This document shows positions 36,495 through 47,689 of a stretch of 64,000 nucleotides of DNA, one piece after another. This DNA is from Clarkia xantiana subsp. parviflora (taxonomy: Eukaryota > Streptophyta > Magnoliopsida > Myrtales > Onagraceae). Within the stretch, counting starts at the first letter, position 1. Each line of letters begins with the position of its first letter. A model generated the notes under the pieces. It was given only the letters and a program-made list of their open reading frames with translations, was not told where the DNA came from and did not search any database. The DNA lies in NCBI GenBank assembly GCA_036873135.1, contig JAPTYO010000005.1:15726166-15790165 (forward strand), in the 5' to 3' direction. A program made the translations under genes and the position numbers.

Positions 36495-37250
36495 AACAAC
36501 TTTCGACGCCCCCAAGAGCGTATCTTGAGAGTAGTTTTCATACTACGACATTCGACGCCCCCAAGAGCGTATCTTGAGAGTAGTGTTCATACTACGACCT
36601 TCGACGCCCCCAAGAGCGTATCTTGAGAGTAGTTATTATACTACGACCTTCGACGCACCAAGAGCGTATCTTGAGAGTGGTTTCCAAAAACTACGAACTT
36701 CGACGCCCCCAAGAGCGTATCTTGAGAGTAGTGTTCATACTACAACCTTCGACGCCCCCAAGAGCGTATCTTGAGAGTAGTTATTACACTACGACTTCGA
36801 CGCACCAAGAGCGTATCTTGAGAGTGGTTTCCAAAAACTACGAATTCGACGCCCCCAGGAGCGTATCTTGAGGTAGATTTGCAACCTACCAGATTCGACG
36901 CCCCCAAGAGCGTATCTTGAGGTAGAAAAAACACTACCAGTTCGACGCCCCCAAGAGCGTATCTTGAGGTAGATTTCAAACTACCAGTTCGACGCCCACC
37001 AGGAGCGTATCTTTGGTCTAACCTGAGCCCTCCGGGAGCCTATCCTGTGAAACGTTAAGTGCCGTCCGAGAGCCTGTCTCGTGAACAGATTTTGACGCCC
37101 GTCAAGAAGGTATCGGTGGATTAACCTGTGCCCTCCGGGAGCCTATCCTGTGAAACGTTAAGTGCCGTCCGAGAGCCTGTCTCGTGAACAGATTTCGACG
37201 CCCACCAAGAGCGTATCTTTGGTCTAACAGTACAACGTATACTGTGTAAG
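36495..37250 (+). repeat. tandem arrays 3' of pol in D (48-50 bp and about 100 bp units)
   Basis: About eleven units of TTCGACGCCCCCAAGAGCGT plus ATCTTGAG and a variable tail (36505-37010). Then two about-100-bp units containing CCCTCCGGGAGCCTATCCTG and GTGCCGTCCGAGAGCCTGTC (37020-37220). The 290 bases before the array (36206-36494) are non-coding. The array lies between the convergent pol and antisense gene. Confidence 0.9.
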
Positions 37251-37679
37251 GGGTATCAGAAGAGATCATCACACCATGCTTAGAAGGATACCATGCTCAG
37301 AAGGATACCATGAGAAAGAAATTTCTAAGTAAAGTAATGTGAAGAACAAGTAATGTTTTTTCTTCATGAAATGACAGGTACGACACGAAGGAAAATACAA
37401 AAGAAGGATAAGTAAAGGAAACACACCAAGAAGAAGGGTCCATAACCAAAGAACCACACACCAAGGGGCAAGAAGATATCATAAGAGGAAAGATAATCAC
37501 CCTACTATACAAACCATAAGTAAAGACAAGGGCATCATGCAAAGATGGCAAAGCATGGGAAGATGGAGTCCCAAAATCTAAAGACAAGCACAATCCACAA
37601 ACAAAAACAGTAGTAAGAAGACACCACAAGGAGTACCCAAAGTCACAAACCCGCGAGGTCACCAAGGGAGATAGACACA
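37251..37679 (+). other. spacer between array and antisense gene in D
   Basis: Purine-rich on the plus strand (AAGGAAACACACCAAGAAG type). No conserved coding. Probably the shared 3' UTR of the two convergent units. Confidence 0.5.
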
Positions 37680-39545
37680 CTACTTCCTCATTTTAGCAAC
37701 ATGCTTAACGGCAAAGTCAGAAAAATCACCAAGCCGGGAAAAAGGAAAGTCAGGAGCAATCGTGTACATACGCTCGAGAATCTCCTTTAAAGAGACACGT
37801 TTAGCCACAGAGCAGCGAACGTCGATAGCAGCCTGATAAGCGGAGGAGGCCTTATACTCAGCAAGGGCACACTCTTTCGCCTCCATACGAAACACTTCCT
37901 CCAGAGAGACTAACTCAGCAGCCCGGAGTGTCTCATCACAATAAGACCTTTGTTTCAACGCCTCAACCTCTTCATTGAGAAGAGCAATGCGACCCTCCAA
38001 ATCTCGACACTGCAAATCAGTGATACGGCTATGCTCCAAACAACTAACAAGTTGGGAGTTAAGAGAGACACAAGTGTCCTCATGCATCTTTTTCTCCTCA
38101 GCAAGATCAACTACAAGGGTAGACAAATTAACAAGGTCGGCAATACCCTGCGGCAAAAACAAAGGATAAGACAGATAACACACAAAAGAAAGATATCTTA
38201 GAAGATGGCGCGGATAAAGAAAGTTACAGAGGCATAGCGAGCCAACACATCATGGGCAAACCCATAGGTAGCCTCCAGCCCTTTAGGAGAGGACAAACGA
38301 TCAATAGGAGGAACAGCAGACTGCAGTACACGAACTCCAACCTCAGGAGTTTGCAAAGAAGATTGATTGTCAAAACGAGCCACACGCCCATAATAAGGCG
38401 CCCATTCAGATCCAACAATCCCATCAACAGGAGGACGAGACAACTCCTTCCGACTCAAACGCGGAAGACGAAGTTTACCTACAACAAGGCATAGAGTAAA
38501 CACCAACATATACTAAGGAATCTCAGACATTCAAGGACTTACCAAACAAAGGCGAAGGAAAAGATGGCTCCCGGACCCTCGATTGGGGGGCATCAATATA
38601 GAAAGAAGATGATACCCTAACATCACCACCACCCTTACCTCCGATTAAAGGACACCTCCCCGCACCATAAAAAACTTATCTTTTTGCAATCGAAGGTCCG
38701 GTCCCGGAGCTGACCACCCCCACCCGTACTGGCCTTTTAGTCCTCATCAATCAACGGAGAAATCTGTCGATCGAAAAAACGCAAGCTCAATCCAAGAAAA
38801 ACAAAAAAGGATAGTAGAGATAAGAGAAACCCACTCTCCTAGAACGACAAACGCAGAATCAAGAGGCAAAAATAGAAAGAGGATATAAAGAGACCCCTCA
38901 GACCAACAGACAGAGGCAGGGGGGCAGGGGGAGATAGTTATAACCCCCAGCATGGAGAGACCCCTCAGACCAACAGACAGAGGCAGGGGGGCAGGGGGAG
39001 ATAGTTATAACCCCCAGCATGGAGAGACCCCTCAGACCAACAGACAGAGGCAGGGGGGCAGGGGAGATAGTTATAACCCCCAGCATGGAGAGACCCCTCA
39101 GACCAACAGACAGAGGCAGGGGGGCAGGGGGAGATAGTTATAACCCCCAGCATGGAGAGACCCCTCAGACCAACAGACAGAGGCAGAGAGACATGGGGAG
39201 ATAGTCATAACCCCCAGCATAGAGAAACCCCACAGCCTAACAGACAGAGACCGGGGGCAAACAGAGATAGCCATAATCCCGATGTAGAAAACCCCACGCG
39301 TCAGTAAGCGGAAGTATGAAAGCAAGAAGATGGAGGAAGGACAAATCAAACAGGACTATATTATCATGAAGACACGTAAATCAAAACGAGACAAGTAAGG
39401 AAACAACTGAAAGAAAAGCAGGATCGAATTCCACAAGAACAATGCCTACACAAGAAGAAAGACACATACCTCAATGCGACGCGTGCCCCGAGAAGTAAGC
39501 CCGACCAGAAATCCCACCGTCAAAAAGAAGAGAAAAGGACAACGA
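37680..39545 (-). CDS. spliced antisense accessory gene of element D, N-terminus unresolved
   Basis: Minus strand. A non-coding or short first exon runs from about 39545 to a GAG|GTATGTG donor at 39469. Later exons have matching phases: one ending CCTTTGTTTG|GTAAGT (38543), one 38478-38228, and a last one 38147-37680 ending in a stop. Introns 38542-38479 (64 bp) and 38227-38148 (80 bp) are GT-AG, and the frame is open across both (L-F-G-K-L-R; Y-A-S-G-I-A-D). The product has a polar region (DGIVGSEWAPYYGRVARFD), then a coiled coil rich in E, L and A (LVVDLAEEKKMHEDTCVSLN onward), and an end FSRLGDFSDFAVKHVAKMRK. Exons between 39470 and 38660 were not identified; a minisatellite occupies much of that space. 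Related genes lie in F, G and B. Function unknown; probably structural or regulatory. Confidence 0.6.
38885..39215 (-). repeat. 67-bp minisatellite inside the antisense gene of D
   Basis: Five near-identical copies of GAGACCCCTCAGACCAACAG plus ACAGAGGCAGGGGGGCAGGG plus GAGATAGTTATAACCCCCAG plus CATGGA, followed by diverging copies to about 39290. The low divergence implies recent expansion. Confidence 0.95.
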
Positions 39546-39562
39546 GAATGAGGTAATCACTT

Positions 39563-39593
39563 CCCCTTTTATAACACAAAGGTTTAGGGTTTT
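39563..39593 (-). promoter_or_regulatory. promoter of D's antisense gene: telo-box and TATA
   Basis: Minus strand reads AAAACCCTAAACC (39593-39581) then TATAAAAGGGG (39573-39563), 25-30 bases before a pyrimidine-rich leader. AAACCCTAA is the plant telo-box found in promoters of ribosomal-protein and cell-cycle genes. Confidence 0.6.
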
Positions 39594-39599
39594 CCAAAA

Positions 39600-40113
39600 T
39601 TGCCGAATCAACACCGTTGAATTTTAGAGAGGAAAATTTCAAGGGACAAGATTCAAAACTAGTTCCCATCAACCATGGTTAAACTCACACTCACCATTGT
39701 TAACACCCCCTAAGGTTTATTTCCTAGTATTCCATACTTAGAAAAACTTTTGGCCAAAATTAAATTTTTCCTCACTTAGATGGAATCCCGGCATAAAATT
39801 GAGGCATAAGTCACTTAGTTGCATTCGTATCACATCCCTGTACAAGTGTGTATTTTTTGAGTATACATCTATAGTAAGGATAAGTTTATTACTCCTATCT
39901 CCGACGGACGCGTGCCTAGGCACACGTCCATGCTACTCTGACGTTTACAATTCCTCTATCTCATTAGACAGGGGGCAGGGTCAGAGGCACGCATCTAAGG
40001 GTAAGCAAGCATTCAGACAAAGAAGGTAAAACCCCGGTTTCAAATTGCGCGTATCATACCATCCTGAAATAGAGTCAATCAAGGGTTAAGCCATTGGTTG
40101 ACTCGGGGGCATG
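39600..40113 (+). other. D: region between antisense promoter and 3' LTR, with polypurine tract
   Basis: No coding. The polypurine tract GACTCGGGGGCATG lies at 40100-40113, immediately before the LTR's TGATGG. Confidence 0.75.
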
Positions 40114-41013
40114 TGATGGATATACGCCCAATTTGAACCCGTTGACTTCCAAACCGTTGTATTTTTATCGTCCCATTTATGATTGCAAATCGAAACTTCA
40201 ACCCGGACACTTCGCGAGAACATCGACGGCTCGGACGGGGCCGAAGCGCCCGTCCGACAAAGACGAACTCACCTAGGTGAGGTTGGGTGGCCACACCCGA
40301 CCTCCCCTAGGGGAGATCGGGTCAGCCGACCCGATCTCCCCTAGGGGAGGTCGGGTGGACCAACCCGATCTCTCCTAGGAGAGATCGGGTTGGCCAACCC
40401 GATCTCCCCTAGGGGAGATCGGGTCGGCTGACCCGATCCCTCCTAGGAGGGATGGGGTTGGCCAACCCCACCCTCCCTAGGAGGGGTTGGGTGCCCTCAC
40501 CCAACCCCTACCCTTGGAGGTCGGATTTCTCCCCCCCCAAGGGCCCCGACACCGCCTTCGGACTCCCATGCTCGGTCCACTCCGCCTACCTCCTCCGAAT
40601 CCTAATGTCTTAATTATGTGCTTAAAGGTTAATTAATTGTGTTTAAAGGCTAACGATGTCATTAAGCCACCTTAATGACACCGTTGCCTATAAATACCCC
40701 ACCTTCACAACTCATTTGAACATCTTGGCCATTTTGGACATTTTAGCTCTGACATCTCTCTAGCTTTATCTCTCTAGAAAAGTACTGACTTAGGCATCGG
40801 AGAGGGTTCACCAGGCACCACCCCCCCCCCTCCGTGTCTGGTATTGCCCCTTCTGCAGGATAGAAGGAGAGAAGAAGCAAAGGAAGGAAGGAAGGAAGGA
40901 AAGAAGAAGATAGGCTAAGGCAGAGCAACTCAGGAACACCAGATCGCACACATCCCTCGTAAGGAGTGAGATCAAAGCCGACCCCCCGTTGACCTAGATC
41001 TCATAACTTAACA
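40114..41013 (+). repeat. 3' LTR of D (900 bp) with expanded palindrome modules
   Basis: Identical by eye to the 5' LTR outside repeats, but it holds seven CCTAGG modules instead of four (40270-40490). That accounts for the 105-bp length difference (three 35-bp modules). TATAAATA at 40689-40696. Confidence 0.95.
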
Positions 41014-41310
41014 CATACATGTCGACCAGGATGCATGTCGACAAGTGAAGAATATTTTCTAAGTGTTTCCATGTACGTACATACATGTCGACAAGGATGC
41101 ATGTCGACAAGTGAAGAATATTTTCTAAGTGTTTCCATGTACGTACATACATGTCAACAAGGATGGATGTCAACAAGGGGAGAATATTTTCTAAGTGTTT
41201 CCATGTACGTACATACATGTCGTCAATGATACATGTCAACAAGTGAAGAATATTTTCTAAGTGTTTCCATGTACGTACGTACATGTCGACAAGGATGGAT
41301 TGCATGCATC
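41014..41310 (+). repeat. 66-bp tandem array in B, right part
   Basis: Four further units continue the array cut by D, starting with the CATAC target duplication. Units here mostly read AAGTGTTTCC where the left part reads AAGTATTTCC, so each side has homogenised or was already different. Confidence 0.9.
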
Positions 41311-42720
41311 AAGTAGCTATTATCAACTTCTGCACAATGCCTCCTAAGCATTCCTACGACGCTTATCGACAAAGCTCATACGACGACATCTATGGTAATA
41401 AGCATTAGAAATTGTTAAAATATTTTCTAAGTGTTTTAGCATGTTTGCAGACAATGACCGACAGTCTATACATGATACTCGACGTACATTGCCTAAGCTA
41501 TCATTACCAACATACAACCATTGACGGCCATGTACGTACAACTACCAATCATCAATATCGAGCATACTAAAGCAACGACTAAGGCATGGAACAACATGTC
41601 GGCGATGAACACTATGCATAAGGGAAGTATAACGATTCATTTACACTTTTCTAAAATTTTCAGCATTTTGACCAATTTGAGGCTAAGAATTCTAATGCAT
41701 TTTATCAAACACCTTGTATGCATGTTAAGGTAAGCTAGGTACATGGTGATTTCGAGACTAAATCAAGGCCAAAAAAGTTACGAAAGGTCCAACCATGTAT
41801 GAAATTGAACTCACCAACACGAAGCGAGTCCGAATAGACACGTGTCACACCGGAATCCAATTGATATCAACTATGGTGTGTCTACTCCAAATCTATGATC
41901 TCAAAAGTTTCATCTACACCAAGAATAGAGAGCTTCTTGGAGATTTATCTATGAAGGATGTAAGATAATGAGTATTCTCTCTCCTAATTTTCATTAATAG
42001 TGCCTACACCATGTGCTAAGGACTAAACTTTCATATATTTTCATATAAGTCCTTAGCAACCTTAACAAACATCTTTGCATCTCTCCTATGTTCATATTGC
42101 ATACATATCGCACAATGCTTCATGAAACACTACACGTAATTACTATTACATATTACGTACATAGAATTTATCATACACGTTTATTATTTATGATCGTTAC
42201 ATGATTATCTTTATAATCTAAGTATGAATTTCATGTTTACATCATGTCTCACGTTTACACCATACTTCATGTTTGCATCATTTACTATGTTTACGTCATG
42301 CTCAATGTTGAAAAGCATGCTTTCCAATTTCATATTATTCTAAGTGTTTTGCTTATTGCATGATTACGTCATCCGTTTACTATGTCGTCATCTACATGTT
42401 GACAACCTGTTATATGCTTACATCGTGTACCATGATATTATCACGTTGTATGATTCTTTATTATTACAAGAATTTCATTCATTACATGATATTGCGAATA
42501 TAATTGCATGTTGTTATACGTATATTGTCCGCTACGCTAACCCTATAAACAGATTACGTACGTACGGGGGAAAATTGAAGTTGGTCAAATTTATGATCCC
42601 TACACTCGAATTGACAAACAGGCCACCCCTGAGGTCAGTACCTAACCCAAATTGGACTACTATCTTATCTTAAAAAGAGTCAAGCACGGGTTTTGAACCA
42701 CTACTTGACTCGGGGGCAAG
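41311..42720 (+). other. 3' region of element B with polypurine tract
   Basis: AT-rich, non-coding. Dispersed TTCTAAGTGTTTTGC-like motifs and CATGTTTACATCAT/CATGCTCA repeats (42220-42320). The polypurine tract GACTCGGGGGCAAG at 42707-42720 abuts the LTR. Confidence 0.75.
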
Positions 42721-43409
42721 TGTTAGATATCTGTCCAATTCGGGTTCGTATTTACATTTCAGGCCTCGTAAAATACCCAAAAACCCGTAAAAAACTCTTT
42801 CGCAGACACTCAGGTCTAAAATGGTCCGGGATACGCGCAGTACCCGGACCGAAGGACTTCCGGATTGCCTTAAGGCAATCCGGACCCGTCCCGGATTGCT
42901 AAAATAATCCGGGAAGGTCTGGATTGCTAAAATAATCCGGGTAGGTCCTGATTGCCGAATTTCTTCGTATACTCACCCCGATTATTTTGCCAAGTGCGAG
43001 AAGTCGGTGCATGCATAGTCCACCTTGATGACGGTATACGTCTTCCTTCATACCGACATCAAGTAGTTCAAAACTGGGCATGATCCTTAGGTTCCCTATA
43101 AATAGGGGCTTAGGTCTCCCATTCAAAACAACTCCCTCACTCTTGGACTTTGGATGCTCTGACTTCTCTCTAATGCTTTCTCTCTCTAGAAGTTCTAACT
43201 TGAGCGTCGGATTGGGCCCAACCAGCATTCCCCCCTCCCACGCTGGTTACTGCCCCTCGTGCAGGACCCGAAGTTCGAGATCGAGGACTGGAAGATTAGC
43301 TCAAGGATTATGTTTTAATGATCGCGGCGTTCCCGTCCTTATACATATATCCCAAGCCCGTTCATGAAAAAGGAAGCCCGAAGCTACCCAAGTGGAAGCA
43401 GACTTAACA
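42721..43409 (+). repeat. 3' LTR of B (689 bp)
   Basis: Starts TGTTAGATATCTGTCC, TATAAATA at 43097-43104, ends GACTTAACA. Contains a duplicated GGATTGCTAAAATAATCCGG segment absent from the 5' LTR. Confidence 0.9.
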
Positions 43410-45472
43410 CCCCCCAAGAGAAGGTGCAAGAATGGCACGATCTGAAGGATTTTATCCACATAGGCAGGAGCCTATCCCAAAAGTAACAAGGCAATCACCA
43501 ATGCATCATAATTAGGGATGGCAATGGGTCACGGGTACTCGCCGACCCGCGGGTACCCGACCCGATTTTGACCCGATGACCCGCGACCCGCGGGGCGGGT
43601 TCGGGTTCACGGCGACCCGCCGATCCGACCCGACCCGAGCCTTCATTTTACATATATATTTAATATGTGTATATTATATAAAACTATACGGGTAATATAA
43701 CACATAGTCAAAATAACAATTATTCTAATGAATTGGGTGATTTATATTTGGATTATGAGTTAATTTAATAATTTATGATTTAAATTTGGAGTTGAATTTA
43801 GATACGGTAACATAGAATTTAGAATTTAAGATTTTAAATGATAAATTATACATCACACGGGTTGACCCGCGGGTCGACCCGACCCGACCCGACCCGAAAG
43901 TGCATGGGACGGGTCCGGGTTGACCATATTGACCCGCGGGGCGGGTCCGGGTCTGGCGATACCCGCCCCGACCCGCCCCATTGACATCCCTAATCATAAT
44001 GCAAGGCATGTTCCGACCCATATACCAACATCCCAACTATGGAGGCAGCAGCTACCACCCCCGTATGATTCTCACCATGCGCAAAGTCTGTACTACCAAC
44101 CCTACCATGCCGAGTACAGACCAATGAATCAGAATACATATGTCGACCCTCCAAGGGTACCCATTACAATATAAGAGATTGAAGAATTGGTAACAAGAAA
44201 TATGAAAGAATCAAAAGGTAATTCCCTACACAATGACAAGTCATCACATCCCTTCATTCAGAAGCTGGTCGACCTGCGTTTCCCAGAAGGAATGTCGCCG
44301 AGTAAGATTGATAAATACAATGGAAAGGGTGACGCAATGTAGCATGTGCAGCAGCGCAAAGCATCATTGATGGGACGCACCATCGATGAGAGGCTAACAA
44401 CTTTAACATTCCCCACAACACTACCAAAGGCAGCTTCACATTGGTCTTTGGTCTCCCGAAGGCATCAATAAGCTCTTGGGCACAGTTAAAGACAAAATTA
44501 ATTCAAAGGTACTTGGGAGAGAGACAACTCCCAAAAGGCTCGAATGATATCAATGACGTCCGTCAGGAGAATGACGAGACCCTGGCGAGTTATTACACTC
44601 GCTTCAACCAAAACTTGGTAGAGATAGATACGGAAATGTCAGAGGGAGAGATTATACGTGCCTTCATTAGGAACCTAGGACGCTGGGGAGCATCCTTAGC
44701 TGACAGTATGACCCTCAACATGGTCAATACGGTAGAATAGCTAACAACAAGAGTCAAGTCACACATTGACCTTGAAAGAACGAGAGCTATAAGGCGTGAA
44801 AATATAGTGGCCACTACAAACAAGGTCGAGGGGAACAAAACCAACAAAGAGAGGCAACAACAAGGGCAACCCAATAAAAGAAGCAAGGAATGGATGCCAC
44901 CCCCGAAGGCTAGAAATTTCAATGAGCACAAAAGGCCAGACAGCGTCAACGCTATCAAATACGTTCCTCTGAATGCACCCCTAACCGTCATCTTTCGAGA
45001 GATGAAGGAGACAGAAATGTGGACACCGGCCGTGAAGAAACCAGATTTCCAAATGGCGCCGGATGGCGACAAGTATTGTTCTTTCCATGAAGCCCGATGG
45101 CATCATACGAATTTCTGCACTACCCTAAGGGAAAAGACTGACAAAGAAATCCAGCAAGGACGCCTCACGCACTATGTCAGTACTGGAAGAAAGAGAGAGC
45201 GGACGCCGCCTCCAAAGCCACTAACGAATGGCAAAGGTAAAGAAAAGGTGGACGACTACGCTCCCCCACCCAAGAAGGGCACCATAAATGTCATCCATGT
45301 AGGCATAGGTGCAGGAGGGCAATCGTCAAATGTAAGAGAGGTGTATGTTGCGCAACCTCAAAATATGGCTATCTGGGGCAAAAGACCAAGGGAGGAGGAT
45401 GACATGGTCATCCAATTTCGAAGAAAGACACGGAACAAATTGTGTTTCCACATGACGACGCCTTGGTCATAA
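43410..45472 (+). pseudogene. gypsy A2 gag, continuation
   Basis: Continues from 18338 after removal of B: CCCCCCAAGAGAAGGTGCAA matches A1 from its C run. Capsid helices and KYCSFHEARWHHTNFC are present. Damage: MITE 2, a one-base deletion at TGGTCTTTGG (A1 TGGTTCTTCGG), GAATAG in place of GAAGAG near 44740, and the stops AATATAAGAG and CAATGTAGCATG shared with A1. It preserves TGG and CAG where A1 has private stops. Confidence 0.85.
43513..43992. mobile_element. hAT-type MITE, copy 2 (480 bp)
   Basis: Same family as 20516-21004: ends TAGGGATGGCAATGGG and TTGACATCCCTA. Perfect 8-bp duplication ATCATAAT (43505-43512, 43993-44000). A1 shows the empty site (GCATCATAATGCAAGG at 10199-10214). Confidence 0.95.
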
Positions 45473-45990
45473 CGGCAGAAATTGCCGGCTTTGATGTGAA
45501 GAGAATCCTAGTAGACGAAGGAAGCTCTGCAGACATCCTCTATCTTAATGTATTGAAAGAGCTGGGGTAAGAAGCTGACAGACTTGACACCTGTGAACTT
45601 CCCATTGGTAAGTTTTGCGGGAATATCAACATACCCGCTGGGGACGATAACGCTTCCACTAAGGCTGGGTCAAGATGGAAACAAATCCTTATCAATGTCA
45701 ACTTTGTCGTGGTAGAGCACTTAGGTGCCTACAATGGAATTTTGGGAAGAACATCAATCAACCCAAGTGTAATGGTGACATCCACTACGCATAAAAAATT
45801 GAAGTTTATAACTAAACATGGAGTAGGTGAGGTGCTTGGCGACCAATCTTCGGCAAGAAAATGTTATGTGAGCGCCATGAGGCGAAAAGCAAAGCAAGGA
45901 CCAAGCATTGCAATGGTGGCGACACCAAGCAAGAACAAGAAGCCCTCATGGGTTTGGAAAACATGGAACGCAGTGTAAAAATAGATAGGC
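45473..45990 (+). pseudogene. gypsy A2 protease
   Basis: Broken frames give DALVITAEIAGF, KRILVDEGSSADILYLNVLK, FPLVSFAGISTYPLGTITLP (with one frame change) and AYNGILGRTSINPSV...HGVGEVLGDQSSARKCY. This is an aspartic protease of Tat type; the flap-side residue is E where D's protease has S (DEGSS versus DSGSS). No reverse transcriptase follows. Confidence 0.8.
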
Positions 45991-46139
45991 AAGAAATCGC
46001 TAAATTTAAGCGATAAACTGTTGTCAACTACGTCGGATAGCGACACGGCGATACAAAGGGCTTCGACCCATAAAAGCAAGGATGGACAATCGGAATCATC
46101 CGAGCACCAAGACAGGACGAGCATTGCCACGTCATAAGA

Positions 46140-46960
46140 GTTAAGAAGAGAAAGTCAAAAAAATAGACCTGAAACAACTAAAGAGCGCATGAAAAGAGCA
46201 AATGAATGGGGATTCTACCACGTAGATGACATTCTACAGCGCCCTAGCGAAACCATATGAAGCTACTTCGCAAGGTTCGCAAAAAATGCCGCACCGCTAC
46301 AAGTAACAAAGGGAGAGGTCATCAGAACCTTCTTTGGAAGTTTAAGGACAAGACATATAGATAAATTTGGTGGCTTATACAATCATGATGATAACAACAA
46401 TGTGAGAACTGAGGGGGCAGCTAGATGAAGCAATAAAAACAGAAATAGATGAGTTAAAAGCCTGGGGTCTCATGGCCGAGGAAGAAGATAATGAAGAATT
46501 GGAATACTACCATTCCACAGATGAAGAAAAGGTCAATGAAAAGCTGGAACACTCCCGCTCCAAGAATGAAAAAGAAACCAATGAAGATATTGAATACTAC
46601 AATGCAACGAGCAAAGATGAGGCTGCGTTTGCTAACTTAAGAGGAGGCAGAGTCAGATTCACACCACTGAACATAAGTATGGAGCAATTGCACAACGAGC
46701 GACTGTGGTACCTGATACCACCACAATGCATGGAAGACCGAGCCTTTGTAGGCAACAACACAGATCAGTGGTGTCAACACCACGATACATGGGGGAACCA
46801 TACGAACAAATGCACGAAGCTGAGAATCGAAACAGAATGACTGGTCTGTCAGGGAAGGCTGGATGAGTTCGTGGTGCCCCGCTCTTGAATAGAGCAGTCC
46901 TTGAAAAAGGCCTTGTCAAACGTATCTTTTTAAGTATCCTCGATTTTAATTTCCATGAAC
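46140..46960 (+). pseudogene. second, unrelated-subfamily gypsy gag relic (J)
   Basis: Around 46190-46400 a broken frame reads DDILQRPSETI, SYFARFAKNAAPLQVTKGEV and IRTFFGSLRTRHIDKFGGLY, a gag capsid pattern. 46472-46840 then encodes an acidic repeat region (EELEYYHSTDEEKVNEKLEH) and a CxxH-type motif QWCQHHDTWGNHTNKC. It does not match A's gag closely, so it is another element or subfamily. LTRs not found. Confidence 0.55.
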
Positions 46961-47689
46961 TGAACTCCCCATGTGGAGAAACTAACGTTTAGATAACTAT
47001 GTTTTCATTTGCACTAGCATGAACCAAAAGCTGATATCTTTACGCTTTGTCTTGTAATTATGATGAATGGCCAAGTTTATGAATGTTTATTAAGCGACAG
47101 GTCTATGCCATGTATACCCTACAATCGAAATCGCCAAGTCGCAGTACCCACATGACAACATATGCGTCCATGAAGGTTATATACAACCTCCGAACTTCCT
47201 TGGGCTGATCACCCAGCAGTGTTATTAAAGTGTTGTGGTTGGAATCAACACCAACTTCATGATCACTGTACCATTGGTATTTTTTATACCTAATTGGTAA
47301 GACCATCTATGACGGATACCCTGGAATACAAACCAGGTATGATGATCATCTATGACGGATACCTTGGAATTAACACCAGGTTTGATGACAACGTAAATCA
47401 GATACCTTGTAATTAACACTAGGTATATTGACAACGTAACGCGGATACCATGGAATTTACATCGGGTATGACGAATATCTATAAAGCGGCACAAGTACTT
47501 ATGTGATGCGACTGCTACATGACTCAGGAGCTAACTCTGAGGAGATATTTGAATATCATTATGTCCAGTCTACTAAGTAGCAGTGACCTACCACAGATAG
47601 CATGTCATAACAACCTCTGACTAGGCCGATGAAGAGGCAAGTCGCAATAGCGAACTTTGGTCTGCACGTCAAAACAAACGCACCAAATG
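46961..47689 (+). repeat. degenerate about-55-bp repeats (47230-47500) in non-coding DNA
   Basis: Four to five units around GGATACC(C/T)TGGAAT(T/A)(A/C)ACACCAGGTATGATGA. Similar 3' arrays occur in D and F. The rest of the stretch shows nothing recognisable. Confidence 0.6.

Larger units (their letters stand above)
31433..41013 (+). mobile_element. gypsy (Tat lineage) element D, young, gag-less
   Basis: LTRs 31433-32227 and 40114-41013 start TGATGGATATACGCCC and end CATAACTTAACA. The 5-bp target duplication CATAC is at 31428-31432 and 41014-41018. Inside are primer-binding site TTGGCGCCGTCTGTAGG at 32229, one long protease-RT-RNase H-second RNase H-integrase frame, tandem repeats, an antisense spliced gene, a minisatellite and the polypurine tract CTCGGGGGCATG before 40114. 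Gag is missing. By eye the LTRs differ only in repeat-module number and homopolymer or GGAA-repeat length, so the insertion is recent. Confidence 0.95.
18339..43409 (+). mobile_element. gypsy (Tat-type) element B, inserted in gag of A2
   Basis: LTRs at 18339-18998 and 42721-43409 start TGTTAGATATCTGTCC and end ACTTAACA. The flanks are TCCCCCC on the left and CCCCCCAAG on the right, giving a 5-bp C duplication, and the gag of A2 continues across the gap. Internally there are primer-binding site, gag, a protease relic, antisense-gene exons and a 66-bp tandem array, but no reverse transcriptase, RNase H or integrase of its own. It hosts copia C and gypsy D. Without guests it is about 9.4 kb. Non-autonomous as it stands. 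Confidence 0.9.

Noticed and set aside
36495..37010. Regularly spaced direct repeats resembling a CRISPR array
   Set aside because: Units are tandem with near-identical intervening sequence, lie in a plant retrotransposon, and have no cas genes. They are a 3' tandem array.
38898..39349. Repeated proline/cysteine-rich ORFs on the minus strand
   Set aside because: Translation of the 67-bp minisatellite. 67 is not a multiple of 3, so frames rotate, which argues against a repeat protein.
41994..42673. ORF 42344-42673 in the 3' region of B
   Set aside because: AT-rich sequence just before the polypurine tract. No domain, and a biased repeat composition.
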